From Burkholderiales bacterium (GTDB lineage Bacteria > Pseudomonadota > Gammaproteobacteria > Burkholderiales > Burkholderiaceae_C): a stretch of 34,235 nt of DNA. Shown here piece by piece: positions 1 to 9,403 of the stretch. Both the position numbers and the translations under genes were made by a program. The notes under the pieces were generated by a model. It had not been told where the DNA came from, made no database searches, and saw nothing but the letters and a program-made list of their open reading frames with translations. The stretch's first letter is position 1, and every line of letters starts with the position of its first letter. The stretch is from NCBI GenBank assembly GCA_028868875.1, contig JAGWTS010000012.1:1-34235 (forward strand), written 5' to 3'.

Positions 1-136
1 CCCCCCCCCGGGGGGGGCGACGCCAGCGGCCCGGCAGAGCCGGTTCCGCGGCGTCCGCTCGACTCCTTGATTCATGCGTCGCGGCGCGCGCGAAGCGCGG
101 TGGAACAACTGCGATGAAGCCGCATCGCCGCTTGCC

Positions 137-1567
137 ATGATTGCCCTCGACCCTGAATCGCATACCCCGCTGGTGGCGCAGATCGTCGACGGCTTCCAGC
201 GCCTGATCGGCGATCAGTCGATCAGGGCCGATGCCAAGCTGCCTTCGATCCGCTCGTTTGCGGCCGCGCACGGCGTGAGCGTGTTCACCGTGGTCGAGGC
301 CTACGACCGCCTCGTCGCCCAGGGCTGGCTGGTCTCGCGTGCCAACGCCGGCTTCTTCGTGCGCCGCCGCGGCGGCGACGCAGCCCGCTGCGCCGAGCCG
401 GCGCATGCCGAGCTGCGCTTCGACGCCAGCTGGTACCTCAAGCAGATCTTCGAAAGCCGGCGCCTGGACTCGAAGCCGGGCTGCGGCTGGCTGCCGCACG
501 ACTGGCTGTTCGAGGACGGCGTCTCGCGCAGCCTGCGCCAGCTCGCCGCGCGCGACGCCGATTTCGGCGGCTACGGCGACCCGCGCGGGCTCGAGGCGCT
601 GCGCGTCGTCATCGCCGAGGCGCTGGCCGAACAGCAGATCGCCGTCACGGCCGATCACGTGCTGCTCACGATGGGCTCGAGCCAGGCCTTGAGCCTGCTC
701 GCGCACCAGCTCGTGAAGCCCGGCGACGCGGTGCTCGTCGACGACCCCGGCTACCCCAACCTGATGTTCATGCTGCGCGAGCGCGGCGCGCGCCTGGTCG
801 GCGTGCCGCGCGTCGCGGCGGGCTACGACCTGGCGGCGCTGGAGGCGTTGCTCACGGCCCATCGGCCGGTGGCCTTCTTCACCCAGCCGCGCCTGCAGAG
901 CCCGACCAACTCGGCAACGCCGATCGCCCAGCTCTACCGCGTGCTGCAGCTGGCCGAGTCGCACAACCTGACGCTGGTCGAGAACGACATCTATGCCGAT
1001 CTCGACCCGCTCGCCAGGCCCTCGCTCGCGAGCCTGGACCAGCTGAGACGCGTGGCTTACGTCGGCAGCTATTCGAAGACCGTCTCGCCCAACATCCGGG
1101 TCGGCTACCTCGTGGCCTCCCCCGAGCTGCTGGAGCCGCTGACCCACCTCAAGCTGCTGGCCGGGCTGACCTCGTCGGAGCTGACCGAATACGTGGCCTA
1201 CGGGGCGCTGACCGGCGGGCGCTGGCGCAAGCACCTGAAGTCGCTGCGCGAGCGCCTTGCCGGCGCCCACGGCCGGGTGGCGCAGCGCCTGGCGGCAATG
1301 GGGTTCGAGCTCTTCAACGAACCCAAGGCCGGCATGTACCTCTGGGCGCGCCACCCCGACCTGCTCGACAGCGCGAGCCTGGCGCAGCTCGGCGCGCAGG
1401 CCGGCATGCTGCTCGGCCCCGGCCATTTGTTCATGGTCGAACCCCGCGTCACGGGCTGGATGCGCTTCAACGTCGCCTTCAGCGAAGACGAGCGCCTCTA
1501 CCGCTTCCTGGAGCAGCAGATCGGGCTGGCCGCGACCTGGGGTGCGGCCGGCCCGGCCGACGCCTAG
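137..1567 (+). CDS. PLP-dependent aminotransferase-like transcriptional regulator (MocR/GntR family)
   Basis: N-terminal GntR wHTH (PLVAQIVDGFQRLIGDQSIRADAKLPSIRSFAAAHGVSVFTVVEAYDRL) followed by an aminotransferase class I fold with PLP Lys region (YVGSYSKTVSPNIRVGYL). The ORF opens at 74; the ATG at 137 (MIALDPESHTPL) is the more natural start. Confidence 0.93.
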   Translation: MIALDPESHTPLVAQIVDGFQRLIGDQSIRADAKLPSIRSFAAAHGVSVFTVVEAYDRLVAQGWLVSRANAGFFVRRRGGDAARCAEPAHAELRFDASWYLKQIFESRRLDSKPGCGWLPHDWLFEDGVSRSLRQLAARDADFGGYGDPRGLEALRVVIAEALAEQQIAVTADHVLLTMGSSQALSLLAHQLVKPGDAVLVDDPGYPNLMFMLRERGARLVGVPRVAAGYDLAALEALLTAHRPVAFFTQPRLQSPTNSATPIAQLYRVLQLAESHNLTLVENDIYADLDPLARPSLASLDQLRRVAYVGSYSKTVSPNIRVGYLVASPELLEPLTHLKLLAGLTSSELTEYVAYGALTGGRWRKHLKSLRERLAGAHGRVAQRLAAMGFELFNEPKAGMYLWARHPDLLDSASLAQLGAQAGMLLGPGHLFMVEPRVTGWMRFNVAFSEDERLYRFLEQQIGLAATWGAAGPADA

Positions 1568-2352
1568 AACATGCCGGGGTAGGCCCCGCCGTCGACGAGC
1601 ACGTTCTGCCCGGTGAGGTAGCCGGCCTGCTGGCTGCACAGGAAGGCGCAGACCGAGCCGAACTCCTGCGGGTTGCCCAGGCGCTGCGCCGGCACCGTCT
1701 TGCGCCGCGCCTCGAGCACCTGCTCGACACTCAGGCCCTGCTTCTTGGCCTGGCCGGCAAAGCCGATGCGCAGGCGGTCGGTGTCGAAGGCGCCGGGCAG
1801 CAGGTTGTTGATCGTGACGTTGCGCGAGGCCAGCCGCACCTGGCGCGCCGTGCCGGCGACGAAGCCGGTGAGCCCCGAGCGCGCGCCGTTGGACAGGCCC
1901 AGGAAGTCGATCGGCGCCTTCACCGCCGACGAGGTGATGTTGACGACGCGGCCGTAGCCGCGCTCGGCCATCTGGTCGACGGTGGCGCGCATGAGCTCGA
2001 TCGGGCTCAGCATGTTGGCGTCGACGGCGGCGATCCAGTCCTCGCGCTTCCAGTCGCGGAAGTCGCCCGGCGGCGGGCCGCCGGCGTTGTTGACGAGGAT
2101 GTCGACCTGGGGTGCTGCCGCCAGCGCCGCGGCGCGGCCGGCCTCGGTCGTGATGTCGCCGGCGACCGCGATCACCTGCACCCCGGGCGCCAACGCGCGC
2201 AACTCGGCCGCGGTGGCCTGCAGCACCGCGTCGCCGCGCGCGGTGATGACGACATTCGCGCCTTCGCGCACCAGCGCCGTGGCGCAACCCTTGCCCAGCC
2301 CCTTGCTCGCGGCGCAGACCAGCGCCCATTTGCCTGCAATGCCCAGATCCAT
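1564..2352 (-). CDS. SDR family oxidoreductase with atypical active-site motif
   Basis: Rossmann start (WALVCAASKGLGKGCA), NNAGG motif, NITSSAVKAPIDFLGLSNGARSGLTGF region, C-terminal GQNVLVDGGAYPGMF. Confidence 0.92.
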   Translation of the reverse strand: MDLGIAGKWALVCAASKGLGKGCATALVREGANVVITARGDAVLQATAAELRALAPGVQVIAVAGDITTEAGRAAALAAAPQVDILVNNAGGPPPGDFRDWKREDWIAAVDANMLSPIELMRATVDQMAERGYGRVVNITSSAVKAPIDFLGLSNGARSGLTGFVAGTARQVRLASRNVTINNLLPGAFDTDRLRIGFAGQAKKQGLSVEQVLEARRKTVPAQRLGNPQEFGSVCAFLCSQQAGYLTGQNVLVDGGAYPGMF

Positions 2353-2388
2353 GCTTGTTCCTTCCGAGAGTGTCTTGTGCAGCCGGCC

Positions 2389-3408
2389 TCAGCGGCTTCG
2401 GGCCAGCATCCAGATGCCCGCCATCACCAGCAGGCTGCCGGCAGCGAGCCAGGCGGTGAAGGGTTCGCCGAGGAGGAGGATGCTCATGAGGATGGTCGAC
2501 AGCGGCCCGATCATGCCGGTCTGCGCCGCCAGCGTGGCGCCGATGCGCTCGATCGCGAGCATCATCATCAGCACCGGCGCCACCGTGCAGGCGGCGGCGT
2601 TGAGGATCGACAGCTGGATCACCTGCGGCGCCACCACGGCCGCGGCGAGCGGGCGCAACAGCACGAACTGCAGCAGGCAGAGCAGGCAGGCGACCGTGCT
2701 GGCCAGGCCGGTCAGGCGCAGCGCGCCGAGCCGGCGCACCTCGGCCCCGCTGTAGACGAGGTAGCCGGCATAGCTCACCGTGCTCGCGAACACCAGCGCC
2801 GCGCCGAGCCAGGCCTTGCCGCCCTGGTATTCGATCTCGTGGCCGAAGACGAGCAGCACGCCGGCATAGCTCACCGCCAGCGAGAGCAGCTGCATGCGCG
2901 TGACCCGGTGGCGGAAGATCACGACGCCGAAAGCCAGCACCAGGGTCGGGTTGAGGTAGAGGATGAGCCGCTCCAGGCTCGCCGAGATGTAGGCCAGGCC
3001 GGCGAAATCGAGAAAGCTCGCCAGGTAATAGCCCGAGAAGCCGAGCAGGACCACGACGCGCCAGTCGCGCCGCGTCAAGGCCGGCTTGCCGCGCCCGGCC
3101 CACCAGGCCAGGGCCACGAACAGCGGCAGCGAGAACAGCATGCGGTACATCAGCAGCGTCACCGCATCCACGCCGTAGCGGTAGGCGAGCTTGACGATGA
3201 TCGCCTTGCCCGAGAAAGCCACCGCCCCGGCCGCGGCCAGCGCGAGACCTTGGCGCTTGCTCGCAGCCGAGAGCTCGGGCGGCTGCCGCGGATCCGGCTG
3301 TGCCTGGGCGCCGGCCTGCGCCGCGAGGGGGCCTTCGCCCGCCCTTGGGGGCGAAGGCCGGCCAGCCGGGCGCGGCAGCGGCGTGGTGCCCGCCGCAGGC
3401 GCCGCCAC
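2389..3408 (-). CDS. EamA/DMT family transporter
   Basis: About 10 hydrophobic segments in the C-terminal part of the 2389..4590 frame (SKRQGLALAAAGAVAFSGKAIIVKLAYRYGVDAVTLLMYR ... LLLGEPFTAWLAAGSLLVMAGIWML). No ATG is in frame near the start; the GTG at 3408 is a candidate, so the start is uncertain. The upstream part of the ORF is antisense/out-of-frame to the GGT gene. Confidence 0.82.
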   Translation of the reverse strand: MAAPAAGTTPLPRPAGRPSPPRAGEGPLAAQAGAQAQPDPRQPPELSAASKRQGLALAAAGAVAFSGKAIIVKLAYRYGVDAVTLLMYRMLFSLPLFVALAWWAGRGKPALTRRDWRVVVLLGFSGYYLASFLDFAGLAYISASLERLILYLNPTLVLAFGVVIFRHRVTRMQLLSLAVSYAGVLLVFGHEIEYQGGKAWLGAALVFASTVSYAGYLVYSGAEVRRLGALRLTGLASTVACLLCLLQFVLLRPLAAAVVAPQVIQLSILNAAACTVAPVLMMMLAIERIGATLAAQTGMIGPLSTILMSILLLGEPFTAWLAAGSLLVMAGIWMLARSR

Positions 3409-3449
3409 CTGCGCGCAGCCGGCCGCGCCGCCGCCATCGCGAGGGGGAC

Positions 3450-5096
3450 TCAAAACCCCGCTGCCTGGCCGTCGCGCCGCGGATCGCTGGCGGCGGCATA
3501 GCCTTCGACCGCCGGATCCCCCAGGCGCCAGATGAACTGGCCGGCGCCGAAGTCCTGGTAGCTGTCCTGGATGACCGCCATGCGGTGGCCGAGGGCGGCC
3601 AGCCCGGAGACGGTCTGCGGCTCCATGCCGGCCTCGACGTTGATGCTGCCGTCGGCGGCCACGCGCCAGCGCGGCGCGTCGCAGGCGGCCTGCGGGTTCT
3701 GGCGCCAGTCGACCATGCGCAGGGTGGTCTGCAGATGGCCTTGCGGCTGCATGTCGCCGCCCATCACGCCGAAGCTCATCAGCGGCTGGCCGTTCTCGGT
3801 CAGGAAGCCGGGGATGATGGTGTGGAACGGCCGCTTGCGCGGTGCCACCACGTTGGCGCTGGCCGCGTCGAGCACGAAGCCGGTGCCGCGGTTCTGCAGG
3901 CTCAGGCCGAACTCGGGCACGACCACGCCCGAGCCGAAGCCCATGTAGTTGCTCTGGATGAAGCTCACCATCATGCCGCTCTCGTCGGCCGCGGTGAGGT
4001 AGATCGTGCCGCCGCGCGCCGGGTTGCCGGCGCCGAAGTCCTGTGCCCGCTGCGGGTCGATGAGGCGCGCGCGTGCGGCCAGGTAGTCGGCGTCGAGCAA
4101 CTCCTCCACGCTCGCCGTCATCGCCGCCGGCTCGGCCACAAAGCGGTAGGCGTCCGCGAATGCCAGCTTCATGGCCTCGATCTGCAGGTGCTGGGCCTGG
4201 ACGCTGTCGACCTTCAGCGAGGCGAGGTCGAACGCGCGCAGCATGCCCAGCGCCATCAAGGCCGAGATGCCCTGGCCGTTGGGCGGAATCTCGTGCAGGC
4301 GCACGCCGTGGTAGTCCATGCCGATCGGCTCGACCCATTGCGGGCGGAACGCCGCCAGGTCGTCGAGACGGTGCGCCCCGCCCTGCGCCCGGGCCTGGCG
4401 CACCAGGCTCTCCGCAATCTCGCCTTCGTAGAAGGCGCGGCCCCGGGTCGCGCCGATGGCCTTCAGCGCGCGCGCCGCGCCCGGCATCGTGAAACGCTCG
4501 CCGACCTCGGGCGCGCGGCCATGGGGCAGGAAGACCTCGGCGAAGCCCGGCTGCGAAACGAGTTCGGGCAGCGCCGCCGCGGCCGCCCATTTCTCCTGCA
4601 CCACCACCGGCACCGCATAGCCGCGTTCGGCGATCGCCACCGCCGGCGCCATCAGGTCGGCGAAGGGCAGGCGGCCGAAGCGCTCGTGCAGCGCGGCCCA
4701 GGCCGCGACCGCGCCCGGAACCGTGACGCTGTCCCAGCCGCGCTGCGGCGGGCGGCGCAGGCCCGCGCCGTGGCGGGCGCGGAAGTACTCGGGCGTCCAG
4801 GCCGCGGGCGCCGGGCCCGAGGCGTTCAGGCCGTGCAGGCGCGCGCCGTCCCAGAGGATGCAGAAGGCGTCCGATCCCAGGCCGTTGCTGCAGGGCTCGA
4901 CGAGGGTCATCGCCGCGGCCGCGGCAATGGCCGCGTCGACCGCATTGCCGCCGGCCGCCAGCATGCGCAGTCCGGCCTGCGCCGCGAGCGGATGCGAGGT
5001 CGAGACGATGTTGCGCGCGAATACGGGCAGGCGCCGGCTCGGGTAGCCGGCGGTCCAGTCGAAGGCGGTGCGTCGGGCGAGGTCCATGGCGCCCAT
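3450..5096 (-). CDS. gamma-glutamyltransferase family protein (Ntn-hydrolase)
   Basis: FARNIVSTSHPLAAQAGLRMLAAGGNAVDAAIAAAAAMTLVEP; autoprocessing-site-like GGTIYLTAADESGMMVSFIQSNYMGFGSG; HTIIPGF ... MGGDMQPQGHLQ. ATG at 5096 or 5087. Confidence 0.93.
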   Translation of the reverse strand: MGAMDLARRTAFDWTAGYPSRRLPVFARNIVSTSHPLAAQAGLRMLAAGGNAVDAAIAAAAAMTLVEPCSNGLGSDAFCILWDGARLHGLNASGPAPAAWTPEYFRARHGAGLRRPPQRGWDSVTVPGAVAAWAALHERFGRLPFADLMAPAVAIAERGYAVPVVVQEKWAAAAALPELVSQPGFAEVFLPHGRAPEVGERFTMPGAARALKAIGATRGRAFYEGEIAESLVRQARAQGGAHRLDDLAAFRPQWVEPIGMDYHGVRLHEIPPNGQGISALMALGMLRAFDLASLKVDSVQAQHLQIEAMKLAFADAYRFVAEPAAMTASVEELLDADYLAARARLIDPQRAQDFGAGNPARGGTIYLTAADESGMMVSFIQSNYMGFGSGVVVPEFGLSLQNRGTGFVLDAASANVVAPRKRPFHTIIPGFLTENGQPLMSFGVMGGDMQPQGHLQTTLRMVDWRQNPQAACDAPRWRVAADGSINVEAGMEPQTVSGLAALGHRMAVIQDSYQDFGAGQFIWRLGDPAVEGYAAASDPRRDGQAAGF

Positions 5097-5125
5097 TGTG
5101 ACCCCAAGCGCCGCCGCGACAGGGG

Positions 5126-6721
5126 CTACAGCGCCGCCAGCGGGGCCCCGGTTCCGGCGACGAAACGTCGGATCAGCGGCGCCTGTTCTCCGAGGTGGAA
5201 GGCCATGCGCCGCGCGCGCAGTTCGGCGTCGGCGGCGGTGAAGCGCTCGAGCCTTCTTTGATGCTCGACCCAGCTTTCGTCGACGAAGTATTCGACGTAG
5301 CGCCCGGGCGCCACCGTGTCGCGGAACAGCCCCCAGGACAGCGCCCCCTGGCGCAGCCGCGCGGCCCGGGTGAGCTGCATCACGGCGTCGAATTCGGCGG
5401 CGCGCGCCGGGTCGATGACGTATTCGAGCGTCACCATCACCGGCCCTTCGTCGGGGCCGATCTCGATCTTGACCTCGGGCGGGGTGCGCGGCGGCGCCAC
5501 GGCGCTGTGGTCGGCGTCGAGGCCCTCGACCGACCAGCGCCGCAGCAGGGGCAGCAGCAGCACCCCCAGCACCGAAGCGCTGGCGATGGCGGCGGGCACG
5601 CCGATGGCGCCGGCCAGGCGGCCGTAGACGATCGCGCCGAAGGCGGTGCCGCCCATCAAGGCCATCTGGAAGATCGCCATGCCGCGCGCGCGCACCCAGT
5701 TCGGCAGCACGACCTGGGCCGCGATCGACAAGGTGTTGGCGGTCGAGATCCAGGCCATGCCGGCGACGAAGATCGCCGGCACCGCGACCCAGATCTCGGG
5801 CACCAGCGCCGCCAGCGCCGCCATCGCGGCGTGGATGATCGAGCCGTAGGTGACGAACTGCGCGCCGGTGAAGCGGCGGCGCCAGCGCGGGAAGAGCAGC
5901 GCCGCGGTGATGGCGCCCGCGCCCAGGCAGGCCAGCAGCAGCGTGAACAAGCCCGCGCCGCCGCGGTGGAGCTGGAGCGCGAGCAGCGGCAGCAGGGCGA
6001 CGAGGGCGCTGGCCTGAAGGAAGAACATGAAGGCGCGGATGATGACGGCGCGCAGCGGCGGCGACTGGCGCGCGTGCTGCAGCCCCACACGCATCGCGCC
6101 GATGAAGCGCTCGCCCGGCAAGGTGCTGGCGCGCGGCGTCGAGCGCCAGCGCAGGATGAGCCAGAACGCCACCCCGGCCAGCACGGCGTTGAGGACGAAG
6201 ACCCAGGGCGTGCCGGCGCTGGCCAGCAAGGCGCCGGCGATGGTGGGGCCGACGACGCGCGAGATGTTCATCGCGATGCCGTTGAGCGCCAGCGCCGCCG
6301 GCAGGTGCGCGCGCTCGACGACCTCGGGCACGATGGCCGAGAACACCGGCCAGCGCATCGCCAGGCCGATGCCGTTGAGAAAGGTCAGCGCGAGCAGCAG
6401 CGGCGCGTTGAGCAGCCCGGCCAGCGCCAGCGCGGCGATGAGCAGGGCGACGAGCGAGACCCAGAGCTGGGTCGCGGCGAAGTAGCGCCGGCGGTCGACG
6501 ATGTCGGCCAGCGCCCCGCTCGGCACGCCGAGCAGGAACATCGGCAGCGTCGATGCGGTCTGCACCAGGGCCACCAGCACCGGGCGCGTGGTGAGCGTGG
6601 TCATGAGCCAGGCGGCGGCCACGTCGTTCATCCACATCGTCATGTTGGCCGCGAGCGAGGCCAGCCACAGGCCGCGGAAGACCGGGCGCTCGAGCGGCGC
6701 GAGGGCGGCGGGCAAGGCCAT
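5126..6721 (-). CDS. MFS transporter (MFS_3/EntS-like) with C-terminal soluble alpha/beta domain
   Basis: 531 aa; FRGLWLASLAANMTMWMNDVAAAWLMT and about 10-12 TM segments, then a soluble tail (VKIEIGPDEGPVMVTLEYVIDPARAAEFDAVMQLTRAARLRQGALSWGLFRDTVAPGRYVEYFVDESWVEHQRR) resembling a monooxygenase-like ferredoxin fold. Confidence 0.9.
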   Translation of the reverse strand: MALPAALAPLERPVFRGLWLASLAANMTMWMNDVAAAWLMTTLTTRPVLVALVQTASTLPMFLLGVPSGALADIVDRRRYFAATQLWVSLVALLIAALALAGLLNAPLLLALTFLNGIGLAMRWPVFSAIVPEVVERAHLPAALALNGIAMNISRVVGPTIAGALLASAGTPWVFVLNAVLAGVAFWLILRWRSTPRASTLPGERFIGAMRVGLQHARQSPPLRAVIIRAFMFFLQASALVALLPLLALQLHRGGAGLFTLLLACLGAGAITAALLFPRWRRRFTGAQFVTYGSIIHAAMAALAALVPEIWVAVPAIFVAGMAWISTANTLSIAAQVVLPNWVRARGMAIFQMALMGGTAFGAIVYGRLAGAIGVPAAIASASVLGVLLLPLLRRWSVEGLDADHSAVAPPRTPPEVKIEIGPDEGPVMVTLEYVIDPARAAEFDAVMQLTRAARLRQGALSWGLFRDTVAPGRYVEYFVDESWVEHQRRLERFTAADAELRARRMAFHLGEQAPLIRRFVAGTGAPLAAL

Positions 6722-6833
6722 CAGGGGGCTCCACGGGCGCCTGGGGCGCGCGATTCGACGCGGACGAACCGCAGGGGGGCATTCAACATCGGCGCCAAGG
6801 ATAAGGCCCGGCGGCGCTTCAGCCGGCCGGCCT

Positions 6834-8636
6834 TCAGCTCGCCGGTGTGGTTCTCAGCACTTCCTCGATCGTCGTCTGGCCTTCGGCCACCTTCATCAAG
6901 CCGGCCAGGCGCAGCGGGCGCATGCCGTCCTTGATGGCCTGGCGGCGCAAGGCCTCGACGTCCAGCGTCGGGTGCACGCTGGCGCGCGCGGCCTCGGTCA
7001 TGAGCAGCAGCTCGTACAGCCCGGCGCGGCCGCGGTAGCCGGTGTGGCGGCATTCGAGGCAGCCCACGACCTTGTTGGCGCGCACCGCGCCGCTCATGCG
7101 CCAGGGCTTGACCCATTCGTCCAGGGTCTCGCGCGTCACCGCCTCGTCGCGCTCGCGGCAGGCCGGGCACAGGGTGCGCGCCAGGCGCTGGGCGAGCACG
7201 CCGATGACGGTGGCGGCGATCAGGTAGGGCGGCACGCCGAGGTCGGCCAGGCGCGTGATGGCGCTCGCCGAATCGTTGGTGTGCAGGGTGCTGAAGACGA
7301 GGTGGCCGGTGAGCGAGGCCTGGATCGCCATCTCGGCGGTCGCGAGATCGCGGATCTCGCCCACCATGATGATGTCCGGATCCTGCCGCATCAGGGCCCG
7401 CAGGCCTTCGGCGAAGCCCATGTCGATCGCGGTCGAGACCTGAGTCTGGTTGAACGAGGTCTCGATCATCTCGATCGGGTCCTCGATGGTGCAGACGTTG
7501 ACCTCCTCGGTGGCCAGGCTCTTGAGCGTGGAATACAGCGTCGTCGTCTTGCCGCTGCCGGTCGGGCCGGTGACGAGGACGATGCCGTGCGGGCGCGCGA
7601 TGAGCTCGCGCCAGCCCCTGGCCTCGTGCGCGCCGAAGCCCAGCGCCTCGATGCCCTTGACCGCGGCGCCGGGGTCGAAGATGCGCATCACCATCTTCTC
7701 GCCGAAAGCGGTGGGCATGGTCGACAGGCGCATCTCGACCTCGCCGCCGGGCTTGTCGCCCCAGTCCGGGCGCACGGTCTTGATGCGGCCGTCGAGCGGG
7801 CGCCGGCGCTCGACCACGTCCATGCGCCCGAGCAGCTTGATGCGCGCCGTCATCGCCCCGAGCACGCCCAGCGGCACCTGGTAGACGGTGTGGAGCACGC
7901 CGTCGATGCGAAAGCGGATCACCCCCATCTCGCGCCGCGGCTCGAGGTGGATGTCGCTGGCGCGCTGGTCGAAGGCGTACTGCCAGAGCCAGTCGACGAC
8001 CTGGACCACGCCCTGGTCGTTGGCGTCGAGCTGCTTGTTCGTGCGCCCGAGCTCGACGAGCTGCTCGAAGCTCGCGCTGGGCGAGCTCTCGCCGCTCTTC
8101 TGCGCCGCGCGCACCGATTTCGCGAGCGTGTAGAACTCGGTCGTGTAGCGCCGCACGTCGTCGGGGTTGGACACCACGAGCCGCACCGGGCGCCGCGTAT
8201 GGGCCTCGATCTCGGCGACCCAGCCGACGTCGAAGGGCTCGGCGGTGGCGATCGTGATCTCGAGCGGGGTCACCGCCACCGGCAGGGCGCGCCGGCTCTC
8301 GGCGTAATGCACGCTCATGACCTCGGCGACGCGGCCGACATCGGCGCGCAGGGGGTCGATGCGCAGGTAGGGCAGGCGCGCGCGCCCGGCCAGCCATTCG
8401 GTCAGGGCCTCGGTGTCCAGCGCCTTGCCCGGCCCCGCGCCGTTGCCCAGGCGCACGAGGCCGGCGCCGCCCAGGCGCACCAGCGGATGCAGGCTCGAGG
8501 CGCCGGCGCCGAGGCGGCGCGTCACGCGCTCGGCATCGTCGAGCGAGATCCAGCCGTCGTCGCGCAGCCAGCCCAGGAGCAGGCGCCAGTCCAGCCGGCC
8601 GATCGGCGCGGGGGGGTGCGAAGTCTTGACTCTCAT
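6834..8636 (-). CDS. GspE/PulE/PilB-type secretion ATPase
   Basis: Walker A GPTGSGKTTTLYSTL, Asp box (EDPIEMIETSFNQTQV), Walker B MRQDPDIIMVGEIRDLATAEMAIQASLTGHLVFSTLHTNDS, tetracysteine CPAC...CLEC. Start at ATG 8636, overlapping the upstream stop (ATGA). Confidence 0.95.
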   Translation of the reverse strand: MRVKTSHPPAPIGRLDWRLLLGWLRDDGWISLDDAERVTRRLGAGASSLHPLVRLGGAGLVRLGNGAGPGKALDTEALTEWLAGRARLPYLRIDPLRADVGRVAEVMSVHYAESRRALPVAVTPLEITIATAEPFDVGWVAEIEAHTRRPVRLVVSNPDDVRRYTTEFYTLAKSVRAAQKSGESSPSASFEQLVELGRTNKQLDANDQGVVQVVDWLWQYAFDQRASDIHLEPRREMGVIRFRIDGVLHTVYQVPLGVLGAMTARIKLLGRMDVVERRRPLDGRIKTVRPDWGDKPGGEVEMRLSTMPTAFGEKMVMRIFDPGAAVKGIEALGFGAHEARGWRELIARPHGIVLVTGPTGSGKTTTLYSTLKSLATEEVNVCTIEDPIEMIETSFNQTQVSTAIDMGFAEGLRALMRQDPDIIMVGEIRDLATAEMAIQASLTGHLVFSTLHTNDSASAITRLADLGVPPYLIAATVIGVLAQRLARTLCPACRERDEAVTRETLDEWVKPWRMSGAVRANKVVGCLECRHTGYRGRAGLYELLLMTEAARASVHPTLDVEALRRQAIKDGMRPLRLAGLMKVAEGQTTIEEVLRTTPAS

Positions 8637-9403
8637 GCGGTGTCGTCGCCGGGTTCGGCCCAGGGCCTGATCATGCGCGGCCACTTGCGGGCCGCCAGGC
8701 CGAGGCTGCCGAAGCGGGTCTCGATGCTAGCCGCGCGCGCCGCCAGCTCGTCGCGTCGCGGCAGTGCCGCGCCGCGCGCGGCGATCACCGCGGTGTTGCC
8801 TTCGCGCGTGGGCTGGATGCTCCAGACCCGGCCGGGCCCGAAGACCGCGGCGATGCGCTCGGCGCTGCGCTCGAAGCTGGCGTCGCGGCCGAACAGGTTC
8901 ACGCTCATCACGCCGCCGTCGTCGAGCACGCGGTGGCAGGCGGCGTAGAAGGCCTCGTCGTCGAGCACCGGGGCGGCGGCGTCCTGGTCGTAGAGGTCCA
9001 CGTGCAACAGGCGGATGCTTTGCGGCTCGGCCGCGTCGAGCCAGGCGCCGGCATCGGCGAGCACCACCTCCACCTCGGCCGGCAGGTGGAACCAGTGGCG
9101 CCCGACCTCGACCACGCGCGGGTTGATCTCGACCACCGTGGTCGGCATGTGCAAGGCCTTGTGGGTGAAGCGCGTGATGGCGCCGGCGCCCAGGCCGAGC
9201 TGCAGCGCCCTGCCCTGGCCGATTTCATCGGACGGCAGCCAGAGCAGGCTCGCGAGCATGCGCTGGATGTAGACCAGCTCCACCTGTTGCGGTTTGCGGA
9301 TGCGCATCGCGCCCTGGACCCAGATCGAGCCCAGGTGCAGGAAGCGCACGCCGTCGGATTCGCTGATCGTGGCTTCGGGCAGTTCTTCTTCGTCGTCGTT
9401 CAT
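8633..9403 (-). CDS. Spermidine synthase-like (SpeE-fold) methyltransferase-type protein
   Basis: LQLGLGAGAITRFTHKALHMPTTVVEINPRVVEVGRHWF; LLHVDLYDQDAAAPVLDDEAFYAACHRVLDDGGVMSVNLFG. Confidence 0.87.
   Translation of the reverse strand: MNDDEEELPEATISESDGVRFLHLGSIWVQGAMRIRKPQQVELVYIQRMLASLLWLPSDEIGQGRALQLGLGAGAITRFTHKALHMPTTVVEINPRVVEVGRHWFHLPAEVEVVLADAGAWLDAAEPQSIRLLHVDLYDQDAAAPVLDDEAFYAACHRVLDDGGVMSVNLFGRDASFERSAERIAAVFGPGRVWSIQPTREGNTAVIAARGAALPRRDELAARAASIETRFGSLGLAARKWPRMIRPWAEPGDDTA

Noticed and set aside
3541-4045. Repeated 17-mer CCGGCGCCGAAGTCCTG at two places in the GGT-like gene
   Set aside because: Both copies encode the same short peptide (QDFGAG) on the minus strand; probably chance plus codon bias rather than a mobile or regulatory repeat.
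3300-5261. 653-aa plus-strand ORF
   Set aside because: Antisense to the gamma-glutamyltransferase-like gene; spurious high-GC open frame.
3450-6782. Apparent 1110-aa single ORF spanning the MFS and GGT genes
   Set aside because: Only the C-terminal part from 5096 downwards is GGT-like. The upstream part is out-of-frame translation across the MFS gene, so it is not a true fusion protein.
6501-8948. 815-aa plus-strand ORF
   Set aside because: Antisense to the GspE-like ATPase and neighbours; no recognisable domain, R/H/D-rich composition.
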